Assembly: GCA_013350285.1 (NCBI GenBank)
Contig: JAAXWG010000004.1
Span: forward strand, 124,001 to 188,000
Direction: 5' to 3'
Length of the DNA stretch: 64,000 nt
From: Candidatus Altimarinota bacterium
GTDB taxonomy: Bacteria; Patescibacteriota; Gracilibacteria; BD1-5; UBA6164
A program made the position numbers and the translations under genes. The notes under the pieces are model-generated. The model saw nothing but the letters and a program-made list of their open reading frames with translations, did not search any database and had not been told where the DNA came from. This document shows positions 31,535 through 43,588 of the stretch, piece after piece. Each line of letters opens with the position of its first letter. Position 1 is the first letter of the stretch.

Positions 31535-32230
31535 ATGTCTCAACTTAGCCAAAGAAATATAGATATTTTAAAAATTATTGTAGAAGAATATCTTACTACT
31601 TGAGAACTTATTGGAAGCAAGGCCTTACTCAAAAAATACAATCTTTGAGTGAGTCCAGCAACAGTAAGAAATGATATGGCAAGGCTTGAAACCCTCAAAC
31701 TTATTTATCAGCCTTATAATTCAGCATGAAGACTTCCAACCTCAAAAGGAATACGAGCTTTTGTAAATTATTTAATGCAACAGTATCCTGATTATTTTCT
31801 TTGAGAAGAGAGAAAATATGTTAAAGAAAATTATAAAGAGCTTACAGATTATATTCATCAAATTGTTTTTGAATTGGGAAATATGACAGGAGAAATAGCT
31901 TTTTGTATTATTCCAGAAAAATCTATCTTAGAATATATAGGGATAGCACATTTTATTAGTCAAAATTATAAAAGGTTGGGGGACGACATATTAAATATCA
32001 TAAAAATGCTTGAAAATAAAAGAAATTTCACTGATTTTATAGCTCAGTTTCCGATTTCTGAAGGAGTAAATGTTTTTATAGGGGAAGAAAATATTATTCC
32101 TTTTTTAAAGGATTATACGATTATTTTAAAATCAGTACTTATAAATGGAGAAGTTGGATATATTGGGATTATTGGATGAATGAAAATGAATTATAGTTTT
32201 AATATTTCAGCAGTAAGAGGGATTATATAA
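31535..32230 (+). CDS. hrcA: Heat-inducible transcription repressor HrcA, short form
   Basis: 231 residues. The N-terminal winged helix is clear: [49 protein letters not shown], then GRLPTSKGIRAFVNYL. The C-terminal effector domain ends with FIGEENIIPF ... GEVGYIGIIGGMKMNYS, as in HrcA. The protein lacks about 100 residues of the central dimerisation insert of classical HrcA (about 340). It normally represses groE/dnaK through CIRCE; none of those genes is in the window. Confidence 0.9.
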
Positions 32231-32260
32231 AAAAATAAAAATTTTATTTCAAGAATATAA

Positions 32261-32294
32261 AAAAAGAATTATCTTATGCAGATAACTCTTTTTT
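32261..32294. terminator. Bidirectional terminator between hrcA and trxA
   Basis: 14-bp stem with one mismatch (AAAAAGAATTATCT against AGATAACTCTTTTT), 5-nt loop, T-runs on both strands. Confidence 0.85.
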
Positions 32295-32311
32295 GTTAAA
32301 ATTCTAAAACA

Positions 32312-32638
32312 CTAAGCACTATGTTTTGCAACAAGATTTTTAAGTGATTCTACTTGTTGTACCCCCACAACCATTTCTACAGCTTTACCATCTTTGAGGA
32401 GAATAAGAGTAGGAATACTCATAACTCTAAATGTTCAAGCAATAGAAGGATTTTCATCCACATTTACTTTCCCTACTTTTACAGTTCCTTTCATTTCGTC
32501 TGCAAATTGTGAAAGAAGAGGAAGCATCATTTGACAAGGTCCACACCAAGGAGCCCAAAAATCTAATAAAGCAAGTCCTGTACTATTTTGTACTTCAGCT
32601 TCAAAATTTTCTTCTGTAATTATCATTACATTTTCCAT
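32312..32638 (-). CDS. trxA: Thioredoxin
   Basis: 108 residues. Active site FWAPWCGPCQM with Cys32 and Cys35, the buried Asp (LLDFWAPW), cis-Pro in MSIPTLILLKDG, and the KVNVDENPSIAGTFRV strand; the Gly of AGTF is TGA. Reduces protein disulfides in the cytoplasm. Last gene of the gpmI-eno-trxA minus-strand run, 83 nt after eno. Confidence 0.96.
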
Positions 32639-32721
32639 AATCCTTTAAATTAGAGATTTAAAATACATTTCTCATTATATTAAAAAATTTTTTTAAGCAA
32701 ATTTTTTATTTTTAGCTTTTT

Positions 32722-34008
<1,287 letters not shown>

Positions 34009-35508
34009 TTATTGTAGGAGTAAACTCTCTTCCATTCCTTCAGGTTTCTCCAATCCCATAATTTCCAAAATTGTAGGAGCAATATTTGCAAGTCCTCCAT
34101 ACGATTTTGTTGGTATTACTTCATTATTTTTAATATACCAAAATGGAACATCATTTGTTGTATGAGAAGTTTTTGGATTTTCTGGACTTCCCATTTCTTC
34201 ACAGTTTCCATGATCGGCTGTGATAATAAGGTCAATATCATTTTTTTTACAAAAATCTATTATTTTTATCACAATCCTTTCTACTTCTTCTATTGCTTGT
34301 ATTCCTGCTTCTATTTTAGCAGTGTGCCCAACCATATCTCCATTTGCAATATTGACTACACAAAAATCAAAATTTAACACATTTTTTTCATACTCATCAT
34401 AGATTTCAGAAGCAGACATTTGAGGATCAAGATCATAAGTACTGATTTTATGAGAAGGAATGAGAATATCTTTTTCTCATTCAAAAACAATCATTTTTCC
34501 CCCATTGAAAAATTTTGTGGTATGAGCAAATTTTTCTGTTTCTGCTATATGGAGTTGAGTAAGTCAATTTTTTTCAAGTATTTCTCATAAAATATTTTTT
34601 GGTTCCTCATCCTCTACAAATACATCTCATTCGTATTCTTTGTAATATTTTGTCATTGCTACAAAATAAAGATCAGAAAAACCTTTTCTTTCAAAATTAT
34701 CAAAATTTTGCTCTACAAAAGCCTTTGTAATTTGTCTTCCTCTATCTGCACGAAAATTCATAAAAAAGAGAGTATCACCATCCTGCACTTTTTTTCATCA
34801 GCTAAAAAAACAAGGTTCAATAAATTCATCATCTACTCATTTTTCATAGCTTTTTTCTAAATATTCTTCAAGAGAAAGAGAAGTTTCATTATTTCCAAAA
34901 ACCATAGAATCATATCATTTTTTTACTCTTTCCCAGTTATTATCTCTATCCATTCCCCAGTATCTTCCTCCAAGGGAAGAAATAATTATGTTGGGATATT
35001 TTGATAAAGTTTTCTCTTTGAAATGAGTAAATAATTCTATCATAGATTTTGGTCCTACATCTCTTCCATCAGAAAAAAGATGAAGACTTATAGTAATATC
35101 TTGAGGAATGATAGCAAGTATACTTTCTAAGTGTCTTGTATGGCTATGAAGTCATCACGGTCAAAAAATAGTCATAATATGAAGAGGTGTTTTTCTTTCT
35201 CTTACTCTTTGTATTCCTTTTTTAAAAGCTTCTATTTTTTCAAATTCTTTATTTGTAAAAATATCATCAATTTTTATGATATTTTGCATTATAATTTTTC
35301 AAGCTCCTATCGTAATATGTCCAACTTCTGAATTTCCCATTTGTCCCTCAGGAAGTCCAACTGCTCTTCCTGAAGCATCAAGACGAGTGCTTAGATTAGA
35401 AAAAAGTTTATCAAGCTTGGGAGTATGAGCTTGAGCAATACTATTTTCTTCTGGATTTTTTTCGTTTATACCGACACCATCAAGGATAATTAAACTTACT
35501 TTTCTCAT
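34009..35508 (-). CDS. gpmI: 2,3-bisphosphoglycerate-independent phosphoglycerate mutase
   Basis: 499 residues. Alkaline-phosphatase-fold, Mn-dependent. Seen: LIILDGVGI at the start, [13 protein letters not shown] with the phosphoserine, the [10 protein letters not shown] and [11 protein letters not shown] segments, ADRGRQ, and the C-terminal metal sites NGDMVGHT and [11 protein letters not shown]. Interconverts 3- and 2-phosphoglycerate just before enolase; 30 nt separate the two genes. Many conserved Gly are TGA. Confidence 0.97.
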
Positions 35509-35570
35509 ATTTTTTTATTTAGTTTTTATTAATCAGCAGGAGATAGTAATAAAAAATAAAAAAAAGTAAA

Positions 35571-35699
35571 ATGAAAATTTTATGTATTTTTTTATGTTTC
35601 TTCTGTTTTTTGATAATAATATTCCTATTTGCTATTGCTATTACTAAGTATATAATGATGTACTTATTTATTAAATTATATATATGATTATGATTTTAA
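35571..35699 (+). CDS. Possible 42-residue hydrophobic peptide
   Basis: MKILCIFLCFFCFLIIIFLF at the start, a single membrane segment, then IKLYIGLGF. It overlaps the start of the holin-like gene in another frame. An AGGAG lies 30 nt upstream, too far to act as a normal ribosome site. Could be a leader peptide or chance. Confidence 0.3.
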
Positions 35700-36025
35700 A
35701 TATTTTGATATCAGGTATAGCTATTGCTATTGCTTCATATATAACACCAGGAGCACATATTGATTGATATATAACAGCAATCATTGTTGCAGTTGTTCTT
35801 GCCCTTGTAAATAGTAGTATAGGATTTTGCTTGAAACTTATAACATTTCCTATTAATGTATTAACACTTGGACTTATGTCTCTTATTATTAATATACTTA
35901 TGGTGCTATTGGTTGCAAAAATTATTCCATGATTTACAATAGATAGTTTTTTCTCAGCTTTTATATTTGCTGTTATTCTTGCTCTTATTAATATGGTTAT
36001 TGTCTGAAATATAGTAAAAAAATAA
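35684..36025 (+). CDS. Phage-holin-family / YvlD-type membrane protein
   Basis: 113 residues with four membrane segments. The pattern LISGIAIAIASYITPGAHIDGYITAII-like start, LALVNSSIGFCLKLITFPINVLTLGLMSLIINILMVLLVAKIIPGF and VILALINMVIVGNI matches the YvlD (PF04020) family: VNxxxxPxxxxLxLPxxxxTLGLFxLxINAxxxxL. Despite the family name most members are not phage proteins; role in envelope homeostasis is suspected. Start chosen at the first ATG after the in-frame TAA. Confidence 0.85.
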
Positions 36026-36053
36026 AAAGTTTTATTCAAAAAAATCAGTTTTA

Positions 36054-36088
36054 AAAAAATCCCCCAAAATTTATTTGGAGGATTTTTT
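36054..36088 (+). terminator. Terminator after the YvlD-type gene
   Basis: 15-bp stem with one mismatch (AAAAAATCCCCCAAA against TTTGGAGGATTTTTT) and a T-run. Confidence 0.85.
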
Positions 36089-36098
36089 AATATTTTTT

Positions 36099-36174
36099 TG
36101 GTGGGTCAGGCGGGATTCGAACCCACGACCTTCGCCTTAAAAGGGCGCTGCTCTACCGGCTGAGCTACTAACCC
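36099..36174 (-). tRNA. tRNA-Lys (UUU)
   Basis: Full cloverleaf on the minus strand: acceptor GGGTTAG/CTGACCC, D-arm AGCTCAGCCGGTAGAGC, anticodon loop CTTTTAA with anticodon TTT, T-arm GGTTCGAATCC, and an encoded CCA end. Confidence 0.97.
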
Positions 36175-36356
36175 AAAAAATGTATTTGCTTTTTTCAAAG
36201 CTTTGGTATTGTATAAAAGTTTTTTTAAATATCAAATTTTTTTTTGACTTTTTTTAGTTTTTTTAAGAAGTTAAAAAAAATTATAGCTTTCTTCATTTTT
36301 GTACAATGGAAAAAACTAAGTTTTTTTCCTCCTTTTTTAGGGGAGAATAAAAAAAA
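36175..36356. other. Spacer between tRNA-Lys and truB
   Basis: 182 nt, T-rich, no gene seen. It should contain the tRNA-Lys promoter, but no clear element was resolved. Confidence 0.3.
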
Positions 36357-37229
36357 TTATATTTTTCTCAAGGGAATTATAAATGCTCCATCATATTTGA
36401 TAACATTTGTTATAAAATCATTATTTTCTACAAAATAAGGGATATTTTTTTCTAATTTTATATTTTTGTTTTCTATTTTCATTCCATGATTAAGTTTTTC
36501 TAATGATGCAGAATCAAGTTGAATAATTTTTTCTTTCCCAAAAATTTCTTCTTCTTTTAAAAAATTATTTTCCTCTAAAGAATCTAAATTTTTTGCCATA
36601 TTTTTAAGAAGCCTTTCTCAAATTTGAGTTCTTTCAAGGCGAATAACATATCCTCAACATCAGAGAGCTTCTCCTATATCTCTAGCAATACTTCTTACAT
36701 AAGTTCAAGAGCTTACTTTTGCTTCTAATTCAAGAAAAGGATAATCAAAATGAATAATTTCCATTGAATAAATATGTATATTTCTTGCTTTCATTTCAAA
36801 AATTTCTCCATCTCTTACTTTTTCAAGAGCTTTTTTCCCTCCAATTTTTAGGGCAGAATATTTTGGAGGAACTTGCATATGTTCCCCTAAAAAATTATTT
36901 TTTATGAGAGTTTCTATGTCCTTTTTTGATATATTTTTTTTGTAATATGCTTGTTTTTCTTTTGAGATATAATTTACTTCTGTTCCGAGGTCAAAAGAAT
37001 CAGAATTTCCGTCAAGAGCGAGAGTAAAACGATATTTTTTATCAAAATGTTCAAAAAAATGAAGGAGTTTTGTATATTCTCCAACAGCAACAAAAAGCAA
37101 TCAAGAAGCAAGTGGGTCAAGAGTTCACGCATGTCCCATTTTTCTTGTATTAAATTTTTTTCGTAAAATTCGTATGACATCAAAACTTGTTATAGAAAGA
37201 GGCTTATCTATGAGGAAAAATCTATTCAC
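36357..37229 (-). CDS. truB: tRNA pseudouridine-55 synthase
   Basis: 290 residues. Makes pseudouridine 55 in the T-loop of tRNAs. Seen: FLIDKPLSITSFDV, MGHAGTLDPLASGLL with catalytic Asp38 (the Gly35 of HAGTLDP is a TGA codon), QVPPKYSALKIGGKKA, and GTYVRSIARDIGEALGCGGYV. The start is a GTG at 37229 because no in-frame ATG gives the N-terminal NRFFLIDKP. The C-terminal about 80 residues are a family-specific tail. Follows lepB by 11 nt. Confidence 0.96.
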
Positions 37230-37240
37230 AAGTAAAAAAA

Positions 37241-37966
37241 TTATTTATTATAGTCAGCATGACTTGGTGATCAAAGAAAACGAGGAACTGTTTCTATTCA
37301 AAGAGTAGGATGAACAAAACTAAAACTTCTTATATTGAAATAACCAAGATCAATAAATACTTTTCAAATAATATCTTTTTTTCCTATATAATTACTTTTT
37401 CCTTCAATAAGACAACTTGAAAAACAAGTTCTACTATCTGTAGAAGCGAGTCTATTATCACCCATTACAAAATAACTATCTTCAGGAACAGTATATTCAT
37501 ATTCTTCAGAATCACCCCTGACAAAAGTAGAATCTTCATTACTTTCAGAAAGATATACTTCATTAAGCTCATTATATTTTTTTGTATCTTGATTCCAAAG
37601 ATACACTTTACCATCTTTTATTTTGATTTTATCTCAAGCAAGTCAAATAACTCTTTTTATGAAATATTCTCTTTCTTCGCTTACATGGGGTCTAAAAACA
37701 ATAACATCACCCCTATGAGGACTTCATAAAATATAAGAAAATCTATCTACGATAATAAATTCTTTATCATAATAACTATCATACATAGATTGCCCATTTA
37801 TTTGAAAAGGAAGAATCAAAAAAGTTCGTATTATAAGGACAATAATCAAAATAATTCAAAGGTCTTTTATAAAATCAAGACTTTCTTTTTTAAAATCTCT
37901 TTTTTCATTTTCAGTGTTTTGGCTTGTATCCTCATCAGGATTTGGTGTAATTGTCTCTTCTAGCAT
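37241..37966 (-). CDS. lepB: Signal peptidase I
   Basis: 241 residues. Cleaves signal peptides of secreted proteins. An N-terminal acidic tail and one membrane segment (LGIILIIVLIIRTFLI) precede the catalytic Ser in PFQINGQSMYDS; the general-base Lys is in YFIKRVIGLAGDKI, and the box E motif is SYFVMGDNRLASTDSR. A family-typical insertion holds the acidic VYLWNQDTKKYNELNEVY region. Directly upstream of truB. Confidence 0.95.
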
Positions 37967-38127
37967 AAAAAAAAATAGATGTAAAATCTTTAGTTTTTAT
38001 TATATGAGAAGCCACACAAAAATCAAAAAAAATATTTTTTTTATAATTTTTTATAAAATTTTTCTTTACAAACTTTTCAAACTTTATAAACTACTCCTTG
38101 AAAAAATACTTCTTATTCTTTTAAAAT
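37967..38127. other. Divergent promoter region (lepB / ABC ATPase)
   Basis: 161 nt between diverging genes, strongly AT-rich; both promoters must be here but no pair of boxes is convincing. Confidence 0.3.
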
Positions 38128-38829
38128 ATGAGCATTATTGAATTACATAAGGTAAATAAAAGCCTTACAGGAAAAACTATTCTCCATAATCTGAGCTTTG
38201 AAGTAAAACAGGGAGATATTTATGGTTTTTTATGACCAAATGGGGCAGGGAAAACAACAACAATGAAGTGTATTATGGGCTTGATAAAACCAGAATCTTG
38301 AACAATAAAGATTTTTGGAGAAGAATGATTGACGATTAATGCAAGGAAAGAAATAGGATTTATGCCAGAAAATACTTATCTTTATAAGCATCTTACTGGA
38401 AGAGAATTTCTTGAATTTAATGGAAGGTTTTTTTCTTTTGAAAAAGATGAACTTAAAGAAAAAGTAAAAAATTTGCTTAAAAAAGTAGGACTCAAAGATG
38501 CAGGAGATAAGCTTTTGTGAGAATACTCAAAAGGAATGCTTCAAAGAATTGGTCTTGCTCAGGCAATCATTAATGAGCCAAAGCTTCTTTTTCTTGATGA
38601 ACCGATGAGTGGACTTGATCCGATAGGAAGAAAAATGGTAAAAGATTTACTTGTAGAGCTTAACCAAGCAGGAACGACTATATTTTTTAATACTCATATT
38701 TTAGCAGATGTGGAGAGTATTTGTCACAAAGTAAGTATTATAAATAAAGGAGTTTTGGTAGTAGAGAGTAAAAAAATAAAAGATATTGATGGAAGTTTGG
38801 AGGATTTTTTTATTGAAAGTGTTTCTTAG
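38128..38829 (+). CDS. ABC transporter ATP-binding protein
   Basis: 233 residues. Walker [11 protein letters not shown] (its first Gly is TGA), Q-loop region [14 protein letters not shown], signature [17 protein letters not shown], Walker [14 protein letters not shown] and the H-loop NTHILADVE. The closest style is the drug/heavy-metal export or NatA/CcmA class. No permease gene follows; the next gene is convergent, so its partner must be encoded elsewhere. Confidence 0.94.
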
Positions 38830-38837
38830 TTAAAATA

Positions 38838-40025
38838 TTATTCTTCTTCTATTTCTTTGATGACTTTCTCAAGATTTTTTGTAAGGAAGTCATTTTTTTT
38901 GTTTTCTAGGTAATTATAAGTAAGAATAGTTGAAAAAATATCAAAATTAGAAGGATTTTTTAAAAATTCACCATCTTCAATATTTTGTTCTTCATCAATA
39001 TTTATGATTTGTATTCATTTTATTATTTTTATTCAATGTTTTGAAAAAGAGAGATTTTTGAAAAACTCTTTTATAAAGAGATTGTGAGCTCATCATCAAA
39101 TAAGAAGAAACATATGAGGACAAATATCATTTTCTATTATTTCTTCTATTCCACTCACAATACAACTCTCAAATATGGAAAGAAATTCTCTTTTTTCTTC
39201 TTCATACTGAGTATCAAGATTTTTTATTATTTCTACTTGAGTGAGATTATATTTTTCTTTTATTTTTTTGATAAGGTCGCCAATCCCTATATTAATTCTT
39301 GTTGTTCAAACAATGTAATTTTCTCTTTTTATCCCTATATAGGTTTTTGTATTTCCTATATTTATAGCAACAACATTTTCTTCTGGAAGAGTTCTCAAAA
39401 CAGAATATTCAAAGGGAATTATTTTAAATTTTTCTCTTCAAAAAGAAACAAATATTTTCTTTGTTATTTCAAAAAAAGACAGAGGCATAAAAATATTTAC
39501 AAGAGCTATTTTTATATTTTTTCATTTTTTTCCGATAGGAATTTCTGTTTTTTTTCCATCTATTTTCATTTCTCAAATACTGCTAAAAATAAGCTTTAAA
39601 TCCTCTCTATTATAGCCACTTTTCTTTTTTATATTTTCACAAGAGCTGAGAATATATTTTTTTTCAAAATCTTTTAAAATAGAAACAATTTCTTTTTCTG
39701 TTATTTCTTCATTTTCATTTTTTCTTGCAAAATTAATCTGATGAGAATACAAAAAAAATTGAGGAGCCAAAAGATTAACAATAATTTCATCTGCTTCATT
39801 TCCTTTTTCTGATTTTTCAAGAGAGAGTCTTATATTTTCACTAATTGTTTTAAAATCACGAGCCTCACCGAGAAAAAAATTATCATCTTCTTGTCTTTTT
39901 TCATTATATCCTATTATTCCAATTCCATCATAAAAAAACTTACAAGTAACTGTTCTTATCTTGTAAGTTCAGATATCTAAAAGAGAAAAATTTTTAGGAG
40001 AAAGTTCTTGTTTTTTGAAATTCAT
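38838..40025 (-). CDS. FtsA/PilM-like actin-fold protein
   Basis: 395 residues. Actin-fold motifs: phosphate 1 NFSLLDIGTYKIRTV near the start, phosphate 2 VVAINIGNTKTYIGIKR (about residue 220), and the adenosine motif LLIGGGAHNLFIKEFF (about residue 320, three TGA-coded Gly). FtsA tethers FtsZ to the membrane; PilM is its type IV pilus counterpart. The C-terminus lacks an obvious amphipathic membrane helix. The gene upstream (TPR protein) ends 2 nt before this start, so the two are co-translated. Confidence 0.78.
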
Positions 40026-40027
40026 AA

Positions 40028-40546
40028 TTAGGCTTTTGTTTTTTTTCAAATTTTTTTTAAAAGAGTATTTCCTTCATTAATTTCTCCAGCTCCTATGAGA
40101 GCCATTCATAAATCTTCAGTAATAAGTTCATCTCACGGAGAAAGATTGAGAGCTCTTTTCAAAATAGAAATTCATTTTTCGCTTTCTCCTGCCAAAGTAT
40201 AAGCCCATCAAAGATTTCTCAAAACTTCAGAATTATTTCCTATAAGTTGATTTGATTTTTTCAAAAATTCTATTGCCTCTGTCACCTTATCTTTTGAGAG
40301 AAGTATAAAGCCTTTTAAATAATTTCCTGTTGCTGAATTTTGGTTGAGTTCAAGTGAAAAATTTATAGCCTTCAGTGCTTTATCAAGATGTCCTTTATAC
40401 AAAAATATATCAGAAAGCTCTTCATAAAGCCTATAATCTTCACTATAACTTCAAAGATTTTGCTCAATAAGTTTTATTGCTTCCTCAAATTTTTTATCTT
40501 GTTTTAAATCCTCAACTTGGAGTATAATATCTCTTACTTTATCCAT
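40028..40546 (-). CDS. TPR-repeat protein
   Basis: 172 residues with four tetratricopeptide-like repeats (DYRLYEELSDIFLYKGHLDKALKAIN, ATGNYLKGFILLSKDKVTEAIEFL, SEVLRNLGWAYTLAGESEKGISIL, ELITEDLGMALIGAGEINEG). Scaffold for protein-protein contacts. Its coupling to the FtsA/PilM-like gene suggests a role in division or pilus assembly, but that is inference. Confidence 0.85.
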
Positions 40547-40669
40547 ATTTTTAGTTTATTATATAGAACTTATATTAAAAGAAAAAACTTAAAAATCAAA
40601 TAAAATTTTTTTGATTTTTTCTATGTTCTTGTAATATAGAGATAAATTTACTATATTTAAAATAAATTT

Positions 40670-41305
40670 ATGCAAGATATAATACAAAGTCTTAATTGGA
40701 GGTGTGCTGTAAAGCGATTTGATACAAATAAAAAAATATCAGATTCAGATATTGAGACGATTAAAGAAATTCTTCGTCTTACTCCTTCTGCTTATGGGGT
40801 TCAGCCTTGGAAGTTTTTGATTATAAAAAATAAAGAATTAAGAAAAAAGCTTAGAGAAGTATCAAAAAGTAAAGCTCAAGTAGAAGAAAGTGATATATTT
40901 ATTGTTTTTTGTTCTTTAAGAACTCTTGATGAGAAATATATAAATAAGCATCTTTTTAATGTTTCGCAAACAAGAGAAATAGAAAGAGCAACTCTTGATC
41001 CTTATAAAGAAATTATTTTGCAATCTATTTCCTCTCTTCCTCCTCAAGAATATAAAGCTTGGGCTGAAAAACAAGTGTATATTGCTCTTGGAAATCTTCT
41101 TACTTCACTTGCTTGTATGAAAATAGATGCTTGTCCTCTAGAGGCTATAAATAAAGAAAGATATGATGAAATACTTTGATTAAAAGAAAAGAATCTTTCT
41201 TCATCGGTTGCTTGTGCTATCTGATATAGAAGTAAAGAAGATACTTATTCACTTTTGAAAAAAGTAAGATTTGATACAGAAGAGCTTTTTGAAATAATTA
41301 ACTAA
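40670..41305 (+). CDS. Nitroreductase-family FMN oxidoreductase
   Basis: 211 residues. Opens with the FMN-binding pattern LNWRCAVKRFDTNKKIS, then LRLTPSAYGVQPWKFLII, and later VYIALGNLLTSLACMKIDACPLEAI and VACAIGYRS. Uses NAD(P)H to reduce nitroaromatics, quinones or flavin-like compounds. Closest in style to NfsB/YfkO. Followed by dps, which may indicate a shared oxidative or redox-stress role. Confidence 0.93.
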
Positions 41306-41329
41306 AACAAGAATTACTCTCATTTTAGT

Positions 41330-41356
41330 TTGCTTTTTTTAAAATATCATTATAAT
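41330..41356 (+). promoter_or_regulatory. Promoter for dps
   Basis: TTGCTT, 15-nt spacer, perfect TATAAT, 33 nt before the start codon. Confidence 0.6.
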
Positions 41357-41388
41357 GCATTTGTATTTTAATTTTTAATTTTAGTTTT

Positions 41389-41829
41389 ATGGAAACAAAT
41401 AAAAACAATGAAATTGCATTTCTTGAAAAGCTTCTAGCAACAGAATATATAATGAATCTAAAAATAAAAAATTTTCATCGGAATGTAGAAGGGGAGTCTT
41501 TTTATGGATTACATACATTTTTTGAGCAAATGTATACTCTTTCTGCAACAAATATTGATGAAATAGCTGAGAGAATTAGAAAACTTTGAGCATATACAAA
41601 AGGAAGTTATAAAGAATACCTTACTCTTACTATAATAGAAGAATGTTCTCATAGTCATAATGGAAATGCAAATTCTATGCTAAAAGAACTTATTGCAGAT
41701 AGAGAAAAGATGCTTCCATTTATGAATGAAGTATTTGATAGTATGTCTCAATCAACTCAAAATCTTTTGACAGATATGATTGCTCAATATGAAAAGGATG
41801 TTTGGATGATGAAAGCGATGATAAAATAA
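41389..41829 (+). CDS. dps: Dps/ferritin-like protein
   Basis: 146 residues. Matches Dps: LLATEYIMNLKIKNFHRNVEGESFYGLHTFFEQMYTLSATNIDEIAERIRKLG, with the intersubunit ferroxidase ligands of the family (His in NFHRNV and the E-x-x-x-D pattern in the next helix). Stores iron and protects DNA from oxidative damage. The second Gly of KLGAY is TGA. Own promoter and a strong terminator. Confidence 0.92.
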
Positions 41830-41840
41830 TTTTTAAAACA

Positions 41841-41874
41841 AAAAAAAACAAGAGAATTTCTCTTGTTTTTTTTT
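41841..41874. terminator. Bidirectional terminator after dps
   Basis: Near-perfect stem ACAAGAGAA/TTCTCTTGT extended by A- and T-runs, between the convergent dps and the minus-strand gene ending at 41886. Confidence 0.9.
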
Positions 41875-41885
41875 GTTTTCTTTTC

Positions 41886-42197
41886 TTATTTACTTTCTCC
41901 AGAAGCTGTTTCAGCACCACTTGCACTTGATTCAGAATTGAAATCAATAGCAGGAGTTTCTTCTGCTCCCATATTATTTCCCATATCCATCATTTGAGGA
42001 TTTGCTTTGTAATATTCTACAAGTTGTTGGATTTGTTGGAGTTGAAGTTTGTTTAACAAATCATAATTGTCTTTTCCTCCTACTTTACTATATTCTATTT
42101 GCATAAATATAAAGTAAGTTGCAAGAGAGTTAAGTATCACAATTACAAGAACAATAGCGATAGCTACCCAGATTTTTCTGTTTTTATCTTCCTTCAT
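41886..42197 (-). CDS. Single-pass membrane protein, unknown
   Basis: 103 residues: short basic N-terminus (MKEDKNRKIW), one membrane segment (VAIAIVLVIVILNSLATYFIFM), then a Gln- and Ser-rich extracytoplasmic tail ending EETPAIDFNSESSASGAETASGESK. No family recognised. An upstream in-frame ATG at 42239 would add 14 residues but breaks the usual basic-start/membrane layout. Last gene of a minus-strand series with the MFS transporter. Confidence 0.65.
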   Translation of the reverse strand: MKEDKNRKIWVAIAIVLVIVILNSLATYFIFMQIEYSKVGGKDNYDLLNKLQLQQIQQLVEYYKANPQMMDMGNNMGAEETPAIDFNSESSASGAETASGESK

Positions 42198-42276
42198 TTT
42201 TAAGTTTTTAAAAAATAAATATATCTCTATTATCTTCAAAAAAATATTATATCAAATTTTTTTTCAAAAAAATATT

Positions 42277-43527
42277 TTATTCTTTAGAAGAATGAGAATT
42301 TGAAGAGAGTGAGTTTAACCTTTTTTCTTCTAAAAATACAAAAAGAGTACTAAGAAGAGTTGGGATTCAGGCAATTATAATTCCTATTTTTAAATGAATA
42401 GAAAGTTCTTCATTGTTAAAGTAAAAGAATATAATTAGAGTTAAAAGGAAAAAAGCTCTTCAAAGCCACATAAATATTTCTCTTGAAATCATTGTGGCAA
42501 AAAAACTATTATTATTTGGGTTTATTTCAGACATATATTTGAGATCATACACATGCTCACTAACTCTATAGGTAGGAGCAACGATAAGGTCTATAAGAGT
42601 AAAAATAATAAGATTTACAAGAGTAAGATTAAAGCCAAGGACAATAAAATTTAAACATATAAATAAAGCAGAAATAAACATAAGTTTTGCCCTATTATCT
42701 GAGTGTCTTCTGTGAGAAAGGAAAAGTACAAATATCACGGATAAAAATCATACAATTCATTGAAATATTCAGATATTAAGCTCAGTTTTTAAAATATAGA
42801 GACTGACAAGAGAAATAAGAATTCTTGGCATATTTCATGTTTGTGAAGAAAAGAAAAAATAAGCGAGATTATATATTTTATCCATCTCAAAGAAATTTCT
42901 TATATCTTTTTTTGAGATTTTATCAGGAGTAAAATTAGGAAGGTTTTTTATAAAGAAAAAGCTTAATACATAAGTAAGAGGAAGAAAGGCAAATATAATA
43001 CTATAAGCAAGAGTACCTATATTTTTTGTAGCAAAAAATATAAAACTTATCAAAAAAGGAGTCAAAATAGTAAGAGTATTTTCTCAAGCGGTGATGATAG
43101 ATGAGTAAAAATCTCTTTGTTCTTGGCTTGTTTCCTTGAGTTCATAAGTGTGAATAGCACACCGATAATTTCAAAATCAAAATCCATATAAAAAGGCAAA
43201 TAAAAACACCATATAATGAGCATCTCTAAATATAAATAAAACCAAAAAAGAAAGCATAAAGCTTATATAAGAAAGAAAAAAACTTATTTTGATATTTTTT
43301 TGCAAAGCACTGATGACAAATCCCATCAAACTAAATCCAATGAGGGCAGAAGAATATAAAACAAGGTTGTATGCAAGAACAGATATAATATTTTGAAAAA
43401 GTTTAAATACATAAATATTGATAAAAATTCAGGTAATAATATGTCAAAAAAAGTAAATCCACATAAGATAAATAAGACTTTTATTTTTTATATTGAGTTG
43501 TTTGTAGTTTTCTATTATGTGTTTCAT
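42277..43527 (-). CDS. Major-facilitator-type membrane transporter
   Basis: 416 residues, about 11-12 membrane segments. Seen: the first half has YFFGHIITGIFINIYVFKLF and the MFS-like loop GFSLMGFVISALQKN; a central cytoplasmic loop (FIKNLPNFTPDKISKKDIRNFFEMD) splits the two halves; the C-terminus is basic/Ser-rich. The style fits YxiO/unknown MFS permeases of candidate phyla. Substrate unknown. It lies between the GT32 and the small membrane protein on the same strand. Confidence 0.82.
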
Positions 43528-43588
43528 AAAAGTTTTTATTAAATAATGCTGTATTTATAAGGAAAAAAAGGTTTTTGTAAAAAAATTA

